Below are positions 16,964-24,922 of a stretch of DNA of 38,654 nucleotides, one piece after another. The stretch is taken from positions 1 through 38,654 of the forward strand of contig PBSY01000025.1 in assembly GCA_002726915.1 (NCBI GenBank), given 5' to 3'. Positions within the stretch are counted from its first letter, which is position 1. Each line of letters opens with the position of its first letter. The notes below the pieces were generated by a model. It did no database searches. It was not told where the DNA came from and saw only the letters and a program-made list of their open reading frames with translations. Source of the stretch: Verrucomicrobiales bacterium (GTDB lineage Bacteria; Verrucomicrobiota; Verrucomicrobiia; Verrucomicrobiales; DEV007). The position numbers were made by a program, and so were the translations under genes.

Positions 16964-17587
16964 ATGCCTGACACCCTTCACATTGCCGAACCGGGAGATT
17001 TCGAGGAAGTTTCCCTTGCCCGCGCCATTTCGCTTCTCGGCGTGACACCGGAAGTCGCGGCCACGTTTCTATTTGATAACCGTGGAGATCTCCCCCGTGC
17101 CTGGCAACTCTGGCAAAATAAGTGGTTGGCTCCACATCTTGCTCCGAACTTCGTCGAAGCCTACGAATGCGGCTCCCAGTTCCGTATCAATGAAGTCCAG
17201 GCCGTCGACAGTCTTCTCGACGTCAATCTCACCGAGCAACTCCGCGAACGCAGTATTGCCGCCGGGAAGCCTTTTCTCGAAGGCAAAGACGAAATGAAGG
17301 GAAACAAGGACTGGATCAAATACGTCGATCGGGTCGAGAAAGGTCAGTCGCCCGGGCACGTCTCAGTCATTTTTGCGCTCCAGTCTGCCCTTTACCACCT
17401 TCCCCTCGCTTCCGCCCTTTCCGCCTACATATGGTTCGAATTCCAATCTGGGCTTCCCAAGAACTTGTCCCGTGAATCCCTCTCTGAACTCTCAACTGTT
17501 TTTGAGGAAGCGCTGGTTCACGTTTCCACCGCCGTCAGGGAAAATGGCGGTCAGGAGAGCAGCTCTGGGAACCTACGGGTGATATGA
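16964..17587 (+). CDS. UreF-like protein (urease accessory family, divergent)
   Basis: A 207-residue, probably cytosolic, helical protein. I match it only loosely to UreF, a chaperone that helps load nickel into urease. The best region is NLTEQLRERSIAAGKPFLEG (about 87-106), like the UreF 'ELReaS...G..ll' segment, followed by GHVSVIFALQSALYHLPLASALSAYIWFEF, like the UreF 'H..VvfGl..a.lglp...al.aYl' helix. The usual N-terminal 'ALPVGGFSHS' motif is absent. No urease genes lie nearby. Sitting between rpmB and clpS suggests cotranscription with translation or proteostasis genes. ATG at 16964 avoids overlap with rpmB; the upstream extension reads rpmB DNA in another frame. Confidence 0.45.
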   Translation: MPDTLHIAEPGDFEEVSLARAISLLGVTPEVAATFLFDNRGDLPRAWQLWQNKWLAPHLAPNFVEAYECGSQFRINEVQAVDSLLDVNLTEQLRERSIAAGKPFLEGKDEMKGNKDWIKYVDRVEKGQSPGHVSVIFALQSALYHLPLASALSAYIWFEFQSGLPKNLSRESLSELSTVFEEALVHVSTAVRENGGQESSSGNLRVI

Positions 17588-17602
17588 TACCTCCAGCTGA
17601 CT

Positions 17603-17896
17603 ATGTCTTCGGATATCGACGAAATCACCATCACCGAAATCAAGACCGAGACCGATCTTGAGTCGACTTGGAACGTTATTGTCTATGATGACCCGGTGAA
17701 TTTGATGAGCTTTGTGACGCTCATCATCCAGCGCGTTTTCGGCTACCCGAAAGAAAAAGCGCAATCCCTCATGCTCGAAGTGCATCAAGACGGCCAATCC
17801 GTCGTCTGGACCGGCATTCGCGAACAGGCGGAACTCTACGTGCAGCAACTGCAAGGTCATCATCTGCTCGCTGCCATGAAGCGGGTCACGGATTGA
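17603..17896 (+). CDS. clpS: ClpS adaptor of the Clp protease
   Basis: This 97-residue adaptor delivers N-degron proteins to ClpAP/ClpCP. After a flexible acidic N-terminus (1-20), the core reads WNVIVYDDPVNLMSFV (23-38), then MLEVHQDG (57-64). D29, D30 and H61 correspond to the N-degron-binding residues D35, D36 and H66 of E. coli ClpS. The Asn that precedes the Asp pair in E. coli is Tyr here, and the sequence is closer to the actinobacterial form (W-x-x-I-V-x-D-D-P-V-N-L-M-S). No clpA or clpC is in the window. Its 3' end overlaps the convergent DUF1287 gene by 11 nt. Confidence 0.9.
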   Translation: MSSDIDEITITEIKTETDLESTWNVIVYDDPVNLMSFVTLIIQRVFGYPKEKAQSLMLEVHQDGQSVVWTGIREQAELYVQQLQGHHLLAAMKRVTD

Positions 17897-18494
17897 ACGG
17901 GTGAAACCGGTAATGGCCGACAATCTTCCACTGATCAATTCCCGAATCTTTGACCGGACCGGCACCCATATTGTGAACAAATGTATCCGGTCCCACGACC
18001 ACCCCGATATGCCACAGCCCGTTGCCCGTAAGATCCCACGCAATGAGATCCCCTGACTGGATTTTCCCTTCCACCTTTGACCCCTGGCGTTCGAAAAATT
18101 TCTGAAGGTTAGGCACCCTTCGGTGATCAATATTACGGTCGGTTGTCAACAGTCCCCAAAGCGCGGGGTAGTTAGAAAAACTGGTATGCATGTCTTCGTG
18201 GACCAGCTTCTGCAGATCAATTCCCAACGCCCGATAAGATCGAATCACAACATCCGTACAGACGCCGGTATCCGCTGGCACATCACCGCCTGGATAGACC
18301 ATCGAGACGTAGGCAGGATCATATCGAACCTTCTGGGTGGTTCGAAAAAGTGCCGCCCCAACCAACCGCTCCGAAAATTCTTCTTTTGTCACAGCAACTG
18401 ATGCGCCTCGCGCTGACAGCATCTCCACCAGCACCCAGACGCCGAAAAGAATCAGGGAAAAGTATTTCATGAGTGTCTCTACGTTTAGACGCAT
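17886..18494 (-). CDS. exported DUF1287 protein (NlpC/P60-like fold suspected)
   Basis: A 202-residue exported protein of family DUF1287. It has an N-terminal hydrophobic segment (about 10-27) ending before ARGAS, a possible signal-peptidase site. The family core is clear: YDPAYVSMVYPGGDVPADTG (58-77), VCTDVVIRSYRALGIDLQ with Cys79, VHEDM, IDHRRVPNLQKFF, GDLIAWDL, HIGVVV and VHNMGAGP. The Cys/His pattern resembles papain-like NlpC/P60 or YiiX hydrolases, so a cell-wall amidase role is possible but unproven. A second start, ATG at 18470, gives a neater signal peptide. ATG at 18494 has AGGGAG just before it. Confidence 0.75.
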   Translation of the reverse strand: MRLNVETLMKYFSLILFGVWVLVEMLSARGASVAVTKEEFSERLVGAALFRTTQKVRYDPAYVSMVYPGGDVPADTGVCTDVVIRSYRALGIDLQKLVHEDMHTSFSNYPALWGLLTTDRNIDHRRVPNLQKFFERQGSKVEGKIQSGDLIAWDLTGNGLWHIGVVVGPDTFVHNMGAGPVKDSGIDQWKIVGHYRFHPFNP

Positions 18495-18660
18495 GACTCC
18501 CTTTCATTTTTCAAAAAACCAGTCGATACCCAGAGGCATTTCACCAGCGTCGTCACGGTTGGCACCAGTGAATCATGAGCCAGCTAGGCGATAGTATCAG
18601 AGTAACGCCGAGATTCCGACCATGGGAGCGGCGCGCCTGCACTTCGGTCAGACCGATATT

Positions 18661-21084
18661 TCAACGACGGCGCCTTCGGAATATCCCGTCAAATAATCCA
18701 TTTCCGTCACGGGAAGTCCGGGGAACTGCCGTAGGATCGTTCGGCACCGGGGTAAGCTCACCATCAATAAGTAACTCTTCGGGTCCAGCACGAAAAATGG
18801 ACTGGACCGGCCCACGGTATGAGAACTCCCCATCGGGTTCGCCATAGAGTTCCTTCAACTCAGTCGCAACATCACGAACCTCATTATAATTTTCCTCAGT
18901 CAGATAGCGCTCAAGGAACTCTCCCACTACCGGTGCGGCCTTACTGCTTCCACCCACGATTTCACCGGGCTCACCTTCGTAAATCACCGCAAAAGAATAG
19001 ACCGGGTATTTCGAAGGAAAGTATCCAGCGAACCAGGCGATGTTCTGCTTATTGGCGATCTTCCACTGACCGGTTCCGGTCTTACCCGAAACAGTAATTT
19101 TATGCGAAGCGCGACGACCGGTTCCGTTGCCGGCGTTCACCACGTCATACATACCTCGCTGCACCGAGCGCAGTGAATAGTTGTCCACCTGCAAATTGTT
19201 CACTACCTCAGTCGGAAAGGTCCGAATAATTTCATGGTTAAGATCCTGAATCTGAAGAACGAGACGAGGCTTAAGCACTTCCCTACCATTCCCAATTGCT
19301 GCCATCATTCGGGCGATCTGGAGCGGCGTTGTCTCCACTTTACCCTGACCAATACTCATCACTGCTTCTTCACCGTCGGACATGAGATAACCGTATTCAT
19401 CAAGCCAATAGCGGTTGCTTGGAATGAACCCAGAGTTCTCATTCAAAGGAATCTCGGTCTTTTGACCAAGCCCCAAACGAGTGGCCATGTAGCTCATGGA
19501 ATCAGCACCTGCGCGCGTCGCCACTTCATAGAACCAAGTGTTGCAGGAACGAGTAATTGCTCCCACAACGTTCATGTAACCTTCCTCGTCTTTACTCCAA
19601 TTCCGCATCACCACGTTACCCACCTGCCATGCTGGAGGGCACGGATAAACATCGGCAGCGGAAATGTAGCCGCTCTCGAGAAAACCTAAGGCAACTGGAA
19701 TCTTAAAGATCGATGCCGGCGGGTAGGCGGCGCGAAAGGCTCGGGCATAAAGCGGTTTGTCGGGATCTTCGACGAGAGCAGAATATTGTTCCTGACTGAT
19801 CTCAGGGATAAACAGGTTTGGATCAAAGGACGGGTTACTCGCCATTGCCATGATGTCGCCGGTGCGGCAATCCATTATCACCATGGCTCCACGCTTAACC
19901 TTCTCTTCAAGCAACTCCTCAGCAATCCGTTGCATCTCCAGATCAATAGAGGTCACCACGTTGTAACCGGGCTGGGGGCGAGAGAGGACATCTTCCTTCA
20001 CCTTGCTACCGTCAGCCTCAAACAAAACATTAGTCCGACCCGGCTTACCACGAAGATCAGTCTCAAACGCTTTCTCAAGGCCATCTACACCCATACCCTG
20101 ACGCCACATGTTCTCATCATTGACAATTGGACCCGTGAGACGCGGCGGACGCTTACCCACATAACCGACCACGTGTCCAAGGGTCTTACCTTGCGGGTAA
20201 TGCCGCAAATAAATCGGATGTAAACTCAATCCCTCCATCTGCTGGCGACTCATGCTAGCCACCTGCTCGTCGTCGAGGATAGAGGAAAACGTCAATGGTA
20301 CCCAACGACGTTCCTTGTAGTGATTAATAACGGTACGTCCCGGCAAGTCCCACTTGGATCCAAGAATACGGTTCACATGAACGATGCGCTCACCAGCATA
20401 ACGAAGAACCTCAGCATCAGAGACTTCGTCACCTAAAAAGGGGAAATTAATCGCCGCGTAATAGGCGACTCGTGATTGGGCGAGCGGGTAGCCGTTACGA
20501 TCGAGCAACTGTCCTCGCGGAGCGGGTATAGAAAAGGTGAATGTCCGTGCTTCCGTTCGCGTCGCCAAAGTGGACTTGTCACCGTCGCGGTTTATCTGCT
20601 GGGACTTCGCCAGAATATCCTTGGCATTAATCATGACGGAAGAAGGCGGAGCATCTTCAATCTTCTTCACAATAGAATCCTCAATAGCTACTTCCTCCTC
20701 AACCGTGGCGCCTTCGGCTAGTTGGATTTCTTCCTTGGATTTGTCTTCCTGCCCTGCTCCAGGAGCGAGTTCGGCAGGAATCTCAACCGCGATATCACCC
20801 TCCCCCATCTCTCCAGTGTTGGAGGCAGCACCGTCATCCGGCATCGCTGGAGCATTGGTTTCCGACACCTCATCTTCAAATTTCGGTATAGAGATAGAAT
20901 CAGGAACCGTATTGGCATTGGTGTCACTTTGAGCCGGCGCAGCCAACGAGTTAAGAGCCCCCTCTTCTTCCAACGGCAGGGGATTCGTGGCAGCAGCATC
21001 CTGCGCCTCGGCCGAAGCCAGCATCCCGGCCGCTATCAAAACGACGGGAATAGAAAATGTGACCCGTCGGGTTAGAGTGAGCAT
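18661..21084 (-). CDS. mrdA: class B penicillin-binding protein 2-like transpeptidase with long acidic N-terminal region
   Basis: This D,D-transpeptidase would cross-link peptidoglycan, in PBP2's case during elongation. From ATG 21084 it has 807 residues. The PBP dimer/pedestal domain starts at RGQLLDRNG (190-198). The catalytic serine is in SIFK (458-461), the second motif is SCN (513-515) and the third is KTG (668-670). The C-terminus ends in an Arg run. The N-terminus is unusual: a signal-like segment (7-25, then AEAQ), then about 160 acidic, Pro/Ala-rich residues before the pedestal, where family members usually have about 60 residues including one TM. An in-frame TTG at 21159 overlaps the uvrC stop and would add 25 residues. 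No MreC/RodA genes are nearby. Confidence 0.85.
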   Translation of the reverse strand: MLTLTRRVTFSIPVVLIAAGMLASAEAQDAAATNPLPLEEEGALNSLAAPAQSDTNANTVPDSISIPKFEDEVSETNAPAMPDDGAASNTGEMGEGDIAVEIPAELAPGAGQEDKSKEEIQLAEGATVEEEVAIEDSIVKKIEDAPPSSVMINAKDILAKSQQINRDGDKSTLATRTEARTFTFSIPAPRGQLLDRNGYPLAQSRVAYYAAINFPFLGDEVSDAEVLRYAGERIVHVNRILGSKWDLPGRTVINHYKERRWVPLTFSSILDDEQVASMSRQQMEGLSLHPIYLRHYPQGKTLGHVVGYVGKRPPRLTGPIVNDENMWRQGMGVDGLEKAFETDLRGKPGRTNVLFEADGSKVKEDVLSRPQPGYNVVTSIDLEMQRIAEELLEEKVKRGAMVIMDCRTGDIMAMASNPSFDPNLFIPEISQEQYSALVEDPDKPLYARAFRAAYPPASIFKIPVALGFLESGYISAADVYPCPPAWQVGNVVMRNWSKDEEGYMNVVGAITRSCNTWFYEVATRAGADSMSYMATRLGLGQKTEIPLNENSGFIPSNRYWLDEYGYLMSDGEEAVMSIGQGKVETTPLQIARMMAAIGNGREVLKPRLVLQIQDLNHEIIRTFPTEVVNNLQVDNYSLRSVQRGMYDVVNAGNGTGRRASHKITVSGKTGTGQWKIANKQNIAWFAGYFPSKYPVYSFAVIYEGEPGEIVGGSSKAAPVVGEFLERYLTEENYNEVRDVATELKELYGEPDGEFSYRGPVQSIFRAGPEELLIDGELTPVPNDPTAVPRTSRDGNGLFDGIFRRRRR

Positions 21085-21155
21085 GCGTGACAAGATGATG
21101 AAGGTAACATTAGCACGAACTGCAAGCCGCGCCCAATGCGAATACGTAAGATTCC

Positions 21156-22754
21156 TCAATGAGTTTTCAAAAAATGTGCAATTTCCAGAGCGAGTTTGCG
21201 GGTAATTCCCGTCACCTCCTCGATTTGTTCGGGAGTCGCTTTTCTTAGGCGGGTTACCGACCCGAACTTCGTGAGGAGGCGCTCCTTCCGCGCCCGACTG
21301 ATGCCAGGGCAGTCATCGAGAATACTTTCCTCGACTCGACGCTTCATCAACAGTTGGTGATAACCATTGGCAAAACGGTGCGCTTCGTCCCTTATTCGCT
21401 GCAGTAATTTAAGTGCCCCCCTATCGTGGGGGATCAAAAGTGGCTCTGACTCGCCAGGTCTAAACACCTCCTCCCGCTGCTTAGCTAAGCCGATCACAGG
21501 CAGATTATGCAGCCCCAACCGATTGAGTTCCCTAACCGCCATACCGAGCTGCCCTTTGCCACCATCCACAATGACAAGGTCCGGCAATCGCACGAAAGGC
21601 TTACGCTTCTCTTCTCCGTCTTTAACCGCGGTAGCTTCCACGTCCTCAATGCGACGCATCGCTGCCAGAGGATTCTCCTGCGTCGCATCAGCAGCTTCCT
21701 CGCCTACTCGCTCTCGAGCCTCGAGAAGAATACGAGAATAGCGACGCCGAATCACCTCCGCCATACTGGCAAAGTCATCTTGCCCTTTCACCGTCTTAAT
21801 GCGGTAGCGGCGGTAATTACCATTATCGGCCACTCCATTTGTGAAACGAACCATCGAGGCCACAATGTGATTTGAGGAAATATTAGAAATATCGAAGCAC
21901 TCCATCACCGTCGGCTCGCGATCAAGATCGAGATATTCCTGCAACTCCTTCAAGTCGGCTTGCGGATTAATCGCCTTGCCCGGAACACCACGCTTACGAA
22001 ACTGGCGCGTCGGCCGCAGGGTCTTTTTAAGGTTGTCGATCATGTCACGCAGCTGGGCTGCGCGCTCAAAATCGAGCGCCGCCGACGCCTCGGCCATTTC
22101 CTCTTCGATCGACCGAATCAAATCCTTGGAATGCCCCTGTAAGAATTGGCAAGCCTGCTCGACCTTCACGAGATAGTCCTCCCGCGTGATCCGATCGATA
22201 CAGGGAGCTGTGCAATTTTTGATGACGTCGTTGTTGCAATGCTGATAATCCCTCTCGCCTGGTCGCATGGGTCGGCAATTGCGTAGACCGAATTCCTTAT
22301 TCATCCATGAGATCGTCTGGCGCAGCGCCCCGGAATGGGCAAAGGGACCGAAATAGCGAGCCCCGTCGTCTTTCTTCAATCGGGTCAATTGAAACTTCGG
22401 CCAAGGTTCTTCGGGATGAACTTTTACGAGAAGGAATCGTTTGTCGTCCCTAAAGGCGATATTGTATTTAGGTCGGTATTCCTTGATTAACTTGCCCTCG
22501 AGCAAAAGTGCTTCTTGTTCGTTGCGCACTTCGTGAATATCAAAATCCCATATACTCTCGATCAGTGCTCGGGTCTTATGAACCGCCATGCGCTGTCGCG
22601 ATGGCGTAAAATAGGAGGCCAGCCGCTTTCGCAGGTCACGCGCTTTACCGACATAGATCACCGTACCGAGACGATCCCGGTGCAGGTAGACACCGGGCTT
22701 ATGCGGAACATCCCGCAGTTTCTTCTGAAGGTCTGGCTTTGCGTCGCTGGGCAC
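21156..22754 (-). CDS. uvrC: excinuclease ABC subunit C
   Basis: UvrC makes the dual incisions around UvrAB-marked DNA lesions. The 532 residues contain the GIY-YIG nuclease domain (PGVYLHRDRLGTVIYVGKARDLRKRL, 20-45, with the NEQEALLLEGKLIKEYRPKYN helix), a UVR motif (EEEMAEASAALDFERAAQLRD), the RNase H-like 3' half with LVIVDGGKGQLG, and C-terminal HhH repeats (DDCPGISRARKERLL, EEVTGITRKLA). It is shorter than E. coli UvrC (about 610), mainly in linkers. The start is GTG: TATACT ends 5 nt before it, and no ATG lies in frame until residue 56. The PBP gene follows on the same strand. Confidence 0.95.
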   Translation of the reverse strand: MPSDAKPDLQKKLRDVPHKPGVYLHRDRLGTVIYVGKARDLRKRLASYFTPSRQRMAVHKTRALIESIWDFDIHEVRNEQEALLLEGKLIKEYRPKYNIAFRDDKRFLLVKVHPEEPWPKFQLTRLKKDDGARYFGPFAHSGALRQTISWMNKEFGLRNCRPMRPGERDYQHCNNDVIKNCTAPCIDRITREDYLVKVEQACQFLQGHSKDLIRSIEEEMAEASAALDFERAAQLRDMIDNLKKTLRPTRQFRKRGVPGKAINPQADLKELQEYLDLDREPTVMECFDISNISSNHIVASMVRFTNGVADNGNYRRYRIKTVKGQDDFASMAEVIRRRYSRILLEARERVGEEAADATQENPLAAMRRIEDVEATAVKDGEEKRKPFVRLPDLVIVDGGKGQLGMAVRELNRLGLHNLPVIGLAKQREEVFRPGESEPLLIPHDRGALKLLQRIRDEAHRFANGYHQLLMKRRVEESILDDCPGISRARKERLLTKFGSVTRLRKATPEQIEEVTGITRKLALEIAHFLKTH

Positions 22755-22759
22755 GGAGA

Positions 22760-22789
22760 AGTATAGCGCAGCAATAGGGGAAAGAGCAA
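22760..22789 (-). promoter_or_regulatory. candidate promoter of uvrC abutting its GTG start
   Basis: On the minus strand TTGCTC (22789-22784) and TATACT (22765-22760, 5/6 match) are separated by 18 nt. The -10 ends 5 nt before the GTG, so a transcript would begin at or just inside the start codon. Confidence 0.4.
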
Positions 22790-22812
22790 ACCCCTCATGA
22801 ACGCTGGTATTC

Positions 22813-22841
22813 GCTGATCTTTTCCAAGAAAAACGATCAGC
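22813..22841 (-). terminator. hairpin downstream of the glycosyltransferase gene
   Basis: GCTGATC (22813-22819) and GATCAGC (22835-22841) form a perfect 7-bp stem that can be extended by three A-T pairs after one mismatch. It starts 5 nt past the glycosyltransferase stop. There is no T-tract after it on the minus strand, so factor-dependent termination or mRNA 3'-end protection is as likely as intrinsic termination. Confidence 0.4.
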
Positions 22842-22846
22842 AGCCT

Positions 22847-23803
22847 TCAGCGGTTCTCCGCTAGAATAGCGAGGATATCGGCAGCCCGATGCTGCCAGGT
22901 ATGACTAGCACAAAGCGTGTTGCGATTTCTTTCAATTAAATCCCGGTAAGTATCGTAGTTATCGAGGATAGCCTCCATTTGTTCCTCTGGGTATTCAAGG
23001 TCAGCTTCGATCACTGGATTGTAGCCAAAAAGTTTTATTAGATCGGCAGGAGCCCTACCCACGACAAGGCAATTGGATGCGATCGATTGGAGGTAACGCA
23101 TCGTGAAAAACTCAAACTCCGGATTCAAACCCGGTGTCGTCATCGTTCGTGGAAAACAGATGGAAACCTTCGATCTCGCCAGTTTTTCCACGAATGCATC
23201 CCTACTATTAATGATTTCATAGTGATGCTTTCGATCGTTCGATTCGAGACTCGCGCAAATTTTTCGATGATAGTCAGGATGCTTCCTGCCAAACTCGATA
23301 ACATCAATGTCTTTTCTCTCAAAAGGTAGAACTGAATACGCTTCGGTATCCACTGCCTCAGGCACATAATGAGCTCGAAGATTGAGTCCCATCGATTCAA
23401 TTTCCGAAACGAACCGCTGGCTGTTGATCATAACATCCTGCACTCCCGCCTCAGACAAATACCGGCAAATACTTTCACGATGTTCAGGCCAGCAATCAAA
23501 TAAATAGACGGCACGATTCTTCGCGAAGAGAAACTGGGGAGACCGGCTCAATCCAACCCCCGCCATCAATACAGAAAAATAAGTCACCTTTCCCTGCACA
23601 ATCCCGTTATTCCTAGGCGAAAATCGACTCCTCAACTTCAGTAGCCCCCCCAGCAGACGGGCTCGGGTCTTCCCGCAGTAGGCACTCTCGACACCCGATG
23701 AGTTGAGAAGTGCTCGCCGAAGCTCATCGGCGTCGGCGACATTCATCCCAAAGGAGTATTCCGTCTCAATCAGCCTGACTAACACAGGTTTCCTCAGATT
23801 CAC
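22847..23803 (-). CDS. glycosyltransferase (GT-B, CgeB-like C-terminal region)
   Basis: A predicted cytosolic glycosyltransferase of 318 residues. The C-terminal half has the layout of CgeB/GT1-like enzymes: FPRTMTTPGLNPEFEFFTMRYLQSIASNCLVV, then a LFGYNP segment, EEQMEAILDNYDTYRDLI, and SHTWQHRAADIL near the end. The donor and acceptor are not visible. The start is taken as GTG at 23803 because AAAGGGGG lies 4 nt upstream, one of the clearest ribosome-binding sites here; an ATG at 23842 would also be in frame but lies deep in the upstream gene. It overlaps the epimerase gene by 38 nt, so the two are probably translationally coupled and act in one glycan pathway. Confidence 0.7.
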   Translation of the reverse strand: MNLRKPVLVRLIETEYSFGMNVADADELRRALLNSSGVESAYCGKTRARLLGGLLKLRSRFSPRNNGIVQGKVTYFSVLMAGVGLSRSPQFLFAKNRAVYLFDCWPEHRESICRYLSEAGVQDVMINSQRFVSEIESMGLNLRAHYVPEAVDTEAYSVLPFERKDIDVIEFGRKHPDYHRKICASLESNDRKHHYEIINSRDAFVEKLARSKVSICFPRTMTTPGLNPEFEFFTMRYLQSIASNCLVVGRAPADLIKLFGYNPVIEADLEYPEEQMEAILDNYDTYRDLIERNRNTLCASHTWQHRAADILAILAENR

Positions 23804-24785
23804 AATTCCCCCTTTCCAAGATCTGCTCCTTGATCCATTCATAGGTTGTCTTTAACCCTTCGTGTAGCGGCTTAGATGGCCTCCAACCTAGGACTGATTC
23901 AACCAAAGTATTGTCAGAATTCCTTCCTCTCACTCCCTGGGGCGCCGAAAGATCGTGTTCCTTAGTGAATTGCTTCCCGTCAAATTCAGCCACTAAATCA
24001 TAGAGCTCATTGATCGAAATCAATTGATCGCTCCCGATGTTCAAGGGTTGGTCATGATCACTCCGCATGAGGCGGAAAATGCCTTCAACAGCTTCGGTAA
24101 TATGAAGGAAGCTTCGAGTCTGCTTTCCATCCCCCCAGACAGCCATTACGCCTCCATCCTCAACTAGTGCGACCTTGCGGCAAACCGCAGCCGGCGCTTT
24201 TTCCTTCCCGCCATCCCAGGTGCCCTCTTCTCCAAAAATGTTGTGGAATCTGGCGATCCGCACTTCGAGGGAATTCTTACGGGCGAAAGTCGCGTAGAGT
24301 CTTTCGCTGAAGAGCTTTTCCCAACCGTATTCGCTGTCAGGGTCAGCGGGATAAGCCAATTCTTCTTTGAGTCCGGGATTAAATTCCTCCAACTGGTCAT
24401 GCTCGGGATACACACAGGCGCTCGAAGCGTAGAAAACTCGCTTCACCCCTGTCAGGACGCAGCTTTTCACTACGTTCAGGTTGATCGCCATACTGTTCCA
24501 GACGACCTCATCGTCGTGCTCCCCCGTATTGATGTAGCCCGCACCGCCCATGTCGGCTGCAAACTGAAACACCTCATCAAACGCATCTCTTCGAAACAAT
24601 TCCAAGGTCTCGGTGAATTGAGTCAAATCCTGAAGGTAGAATTCATCAGCAACAGTCTCCGAGAAGGACGGAGGCTTAAGGTCCACTCCAACCACGTGAT
24701 GTCCCTCACTCTTCAACCTCTTTGACACATGGGAGCCAATAAAACCACCGGCTCCACAGACTAGGACCTTTTTTTTCGCTGACAT
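23766..24785 (-). CDS. GDP-mannose 3,5-epimerase-like NAD-dependent epimerase/dehydratase
   Basis: A 339-residue extended short-chain dehydrogenase. It resembles plant GDP-mannose 3,5-epimerase (GME), which converts GDP-D-mannose to GDP-L-galactose/GDP-L-gulose. Seen features are the NAD site GAGGFIGSH (11-19), AADMGGAGYI (76-85), SSACVYPE (121-128) with Cys124, YGWEK (Y153, K157), FHNIFGEEGTWDGGKEKAPAA (180-200) with Lys196, and VRGRNSDN (285-292). These correspond to the GME catalytic Cys/Lys pair, the YxxxK motif and the substrate Arg region. It precedes and overlaps the glycosyltransferase gene, consistent with making a nucleotide sugar for that enzyme. A -10 box (TATAAC) ends 8 nt before the ATG. 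Confidence 0.8.
   Translation of the reverse strand: MSAKKKVLVCGAGGFIGSHVSKRLKSEGHHVVGVDLKPPSFSETVADEFYLQDLTQFTETLELFRRDAFDEVFQFAADMGGAGYINTGEHDDEVVWNSMAINLNVVKSCVLTGVKRVFYASSACVYPEHDQLEEFNPGLKEELAYPADPDSEYGWEKLFSERLYATFARKNSLEVRIARFHNIFGEEGTWDGGKEKAPAAVCRKVALVEDGGVMAVWGDGKQTRSFLHITEAVEGIFRLMRSDHDQPLNIGSDQLISINELYDLVAEFDGKQFTKEHDLSAPQGVRGRNSDNTLVESVLGWRPSKPLHEGLKTTYEWIKEQILERGNCESEETCVSQAD
23808..23815 (-). promoter_or_regulatory. ribosome-binding site fixing the glycosyltransferase GTG start
   Basis: AAAGGGGG on the minus strand ends 4 nt before the GTG at 23803-23801, inside the end of the epimerase gene. Few genes in this window have such a clear site, so it decides the start. Confidence 0.5.
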
Positions 24786-24793
24786 ACACTTTA

Positions 24794-24799
24794 GTTATA
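24794..24799 (-). promoter_or_regulatory. -10-like box 8 nt before the epimerase start
   Basis: TATAAC on the minus strand (5/6 match) is followed by 8 nt and the ATG at 24785. I find no good -35 at 16-19 nt. Confidence 0.35.
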
Positions 24800-24903
24800 C
24801 TTTGGCGCAAGTCATCCGGACGATTTATCGACTCCCAGTTACTAATACAACGCGAGCCATCACTGTCAATTTACGACCAACCGCGATTTAAAACGATTAC
24901 CCG

Positions 24904-24921
24904 TCTGTCTCTGTCTCTGTC
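24904..24921. repeat. hexanucleotide tandem repeat TCTGTC x3
   Basis: Three perfect TCTGTC units plus a partial TCT lie immediately downstream of the gpmI stop codon (24923-24925). Because they fall outside the coding frame, length changes would not cause a frameshift. Confidence 0.7.
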
Positions 24922-24922
24922 T

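Noticed and set aside
17573..18130. 185-codon minus-strand frame covering clpS
   Set aside because: Out of frame with DUF1287 and opposite clpS; both of those show clear family motifs.
24904..24921. CRISPR or VNTR array
   Set aside because: Three 6-bp units without spacers; only a short simple repeat.
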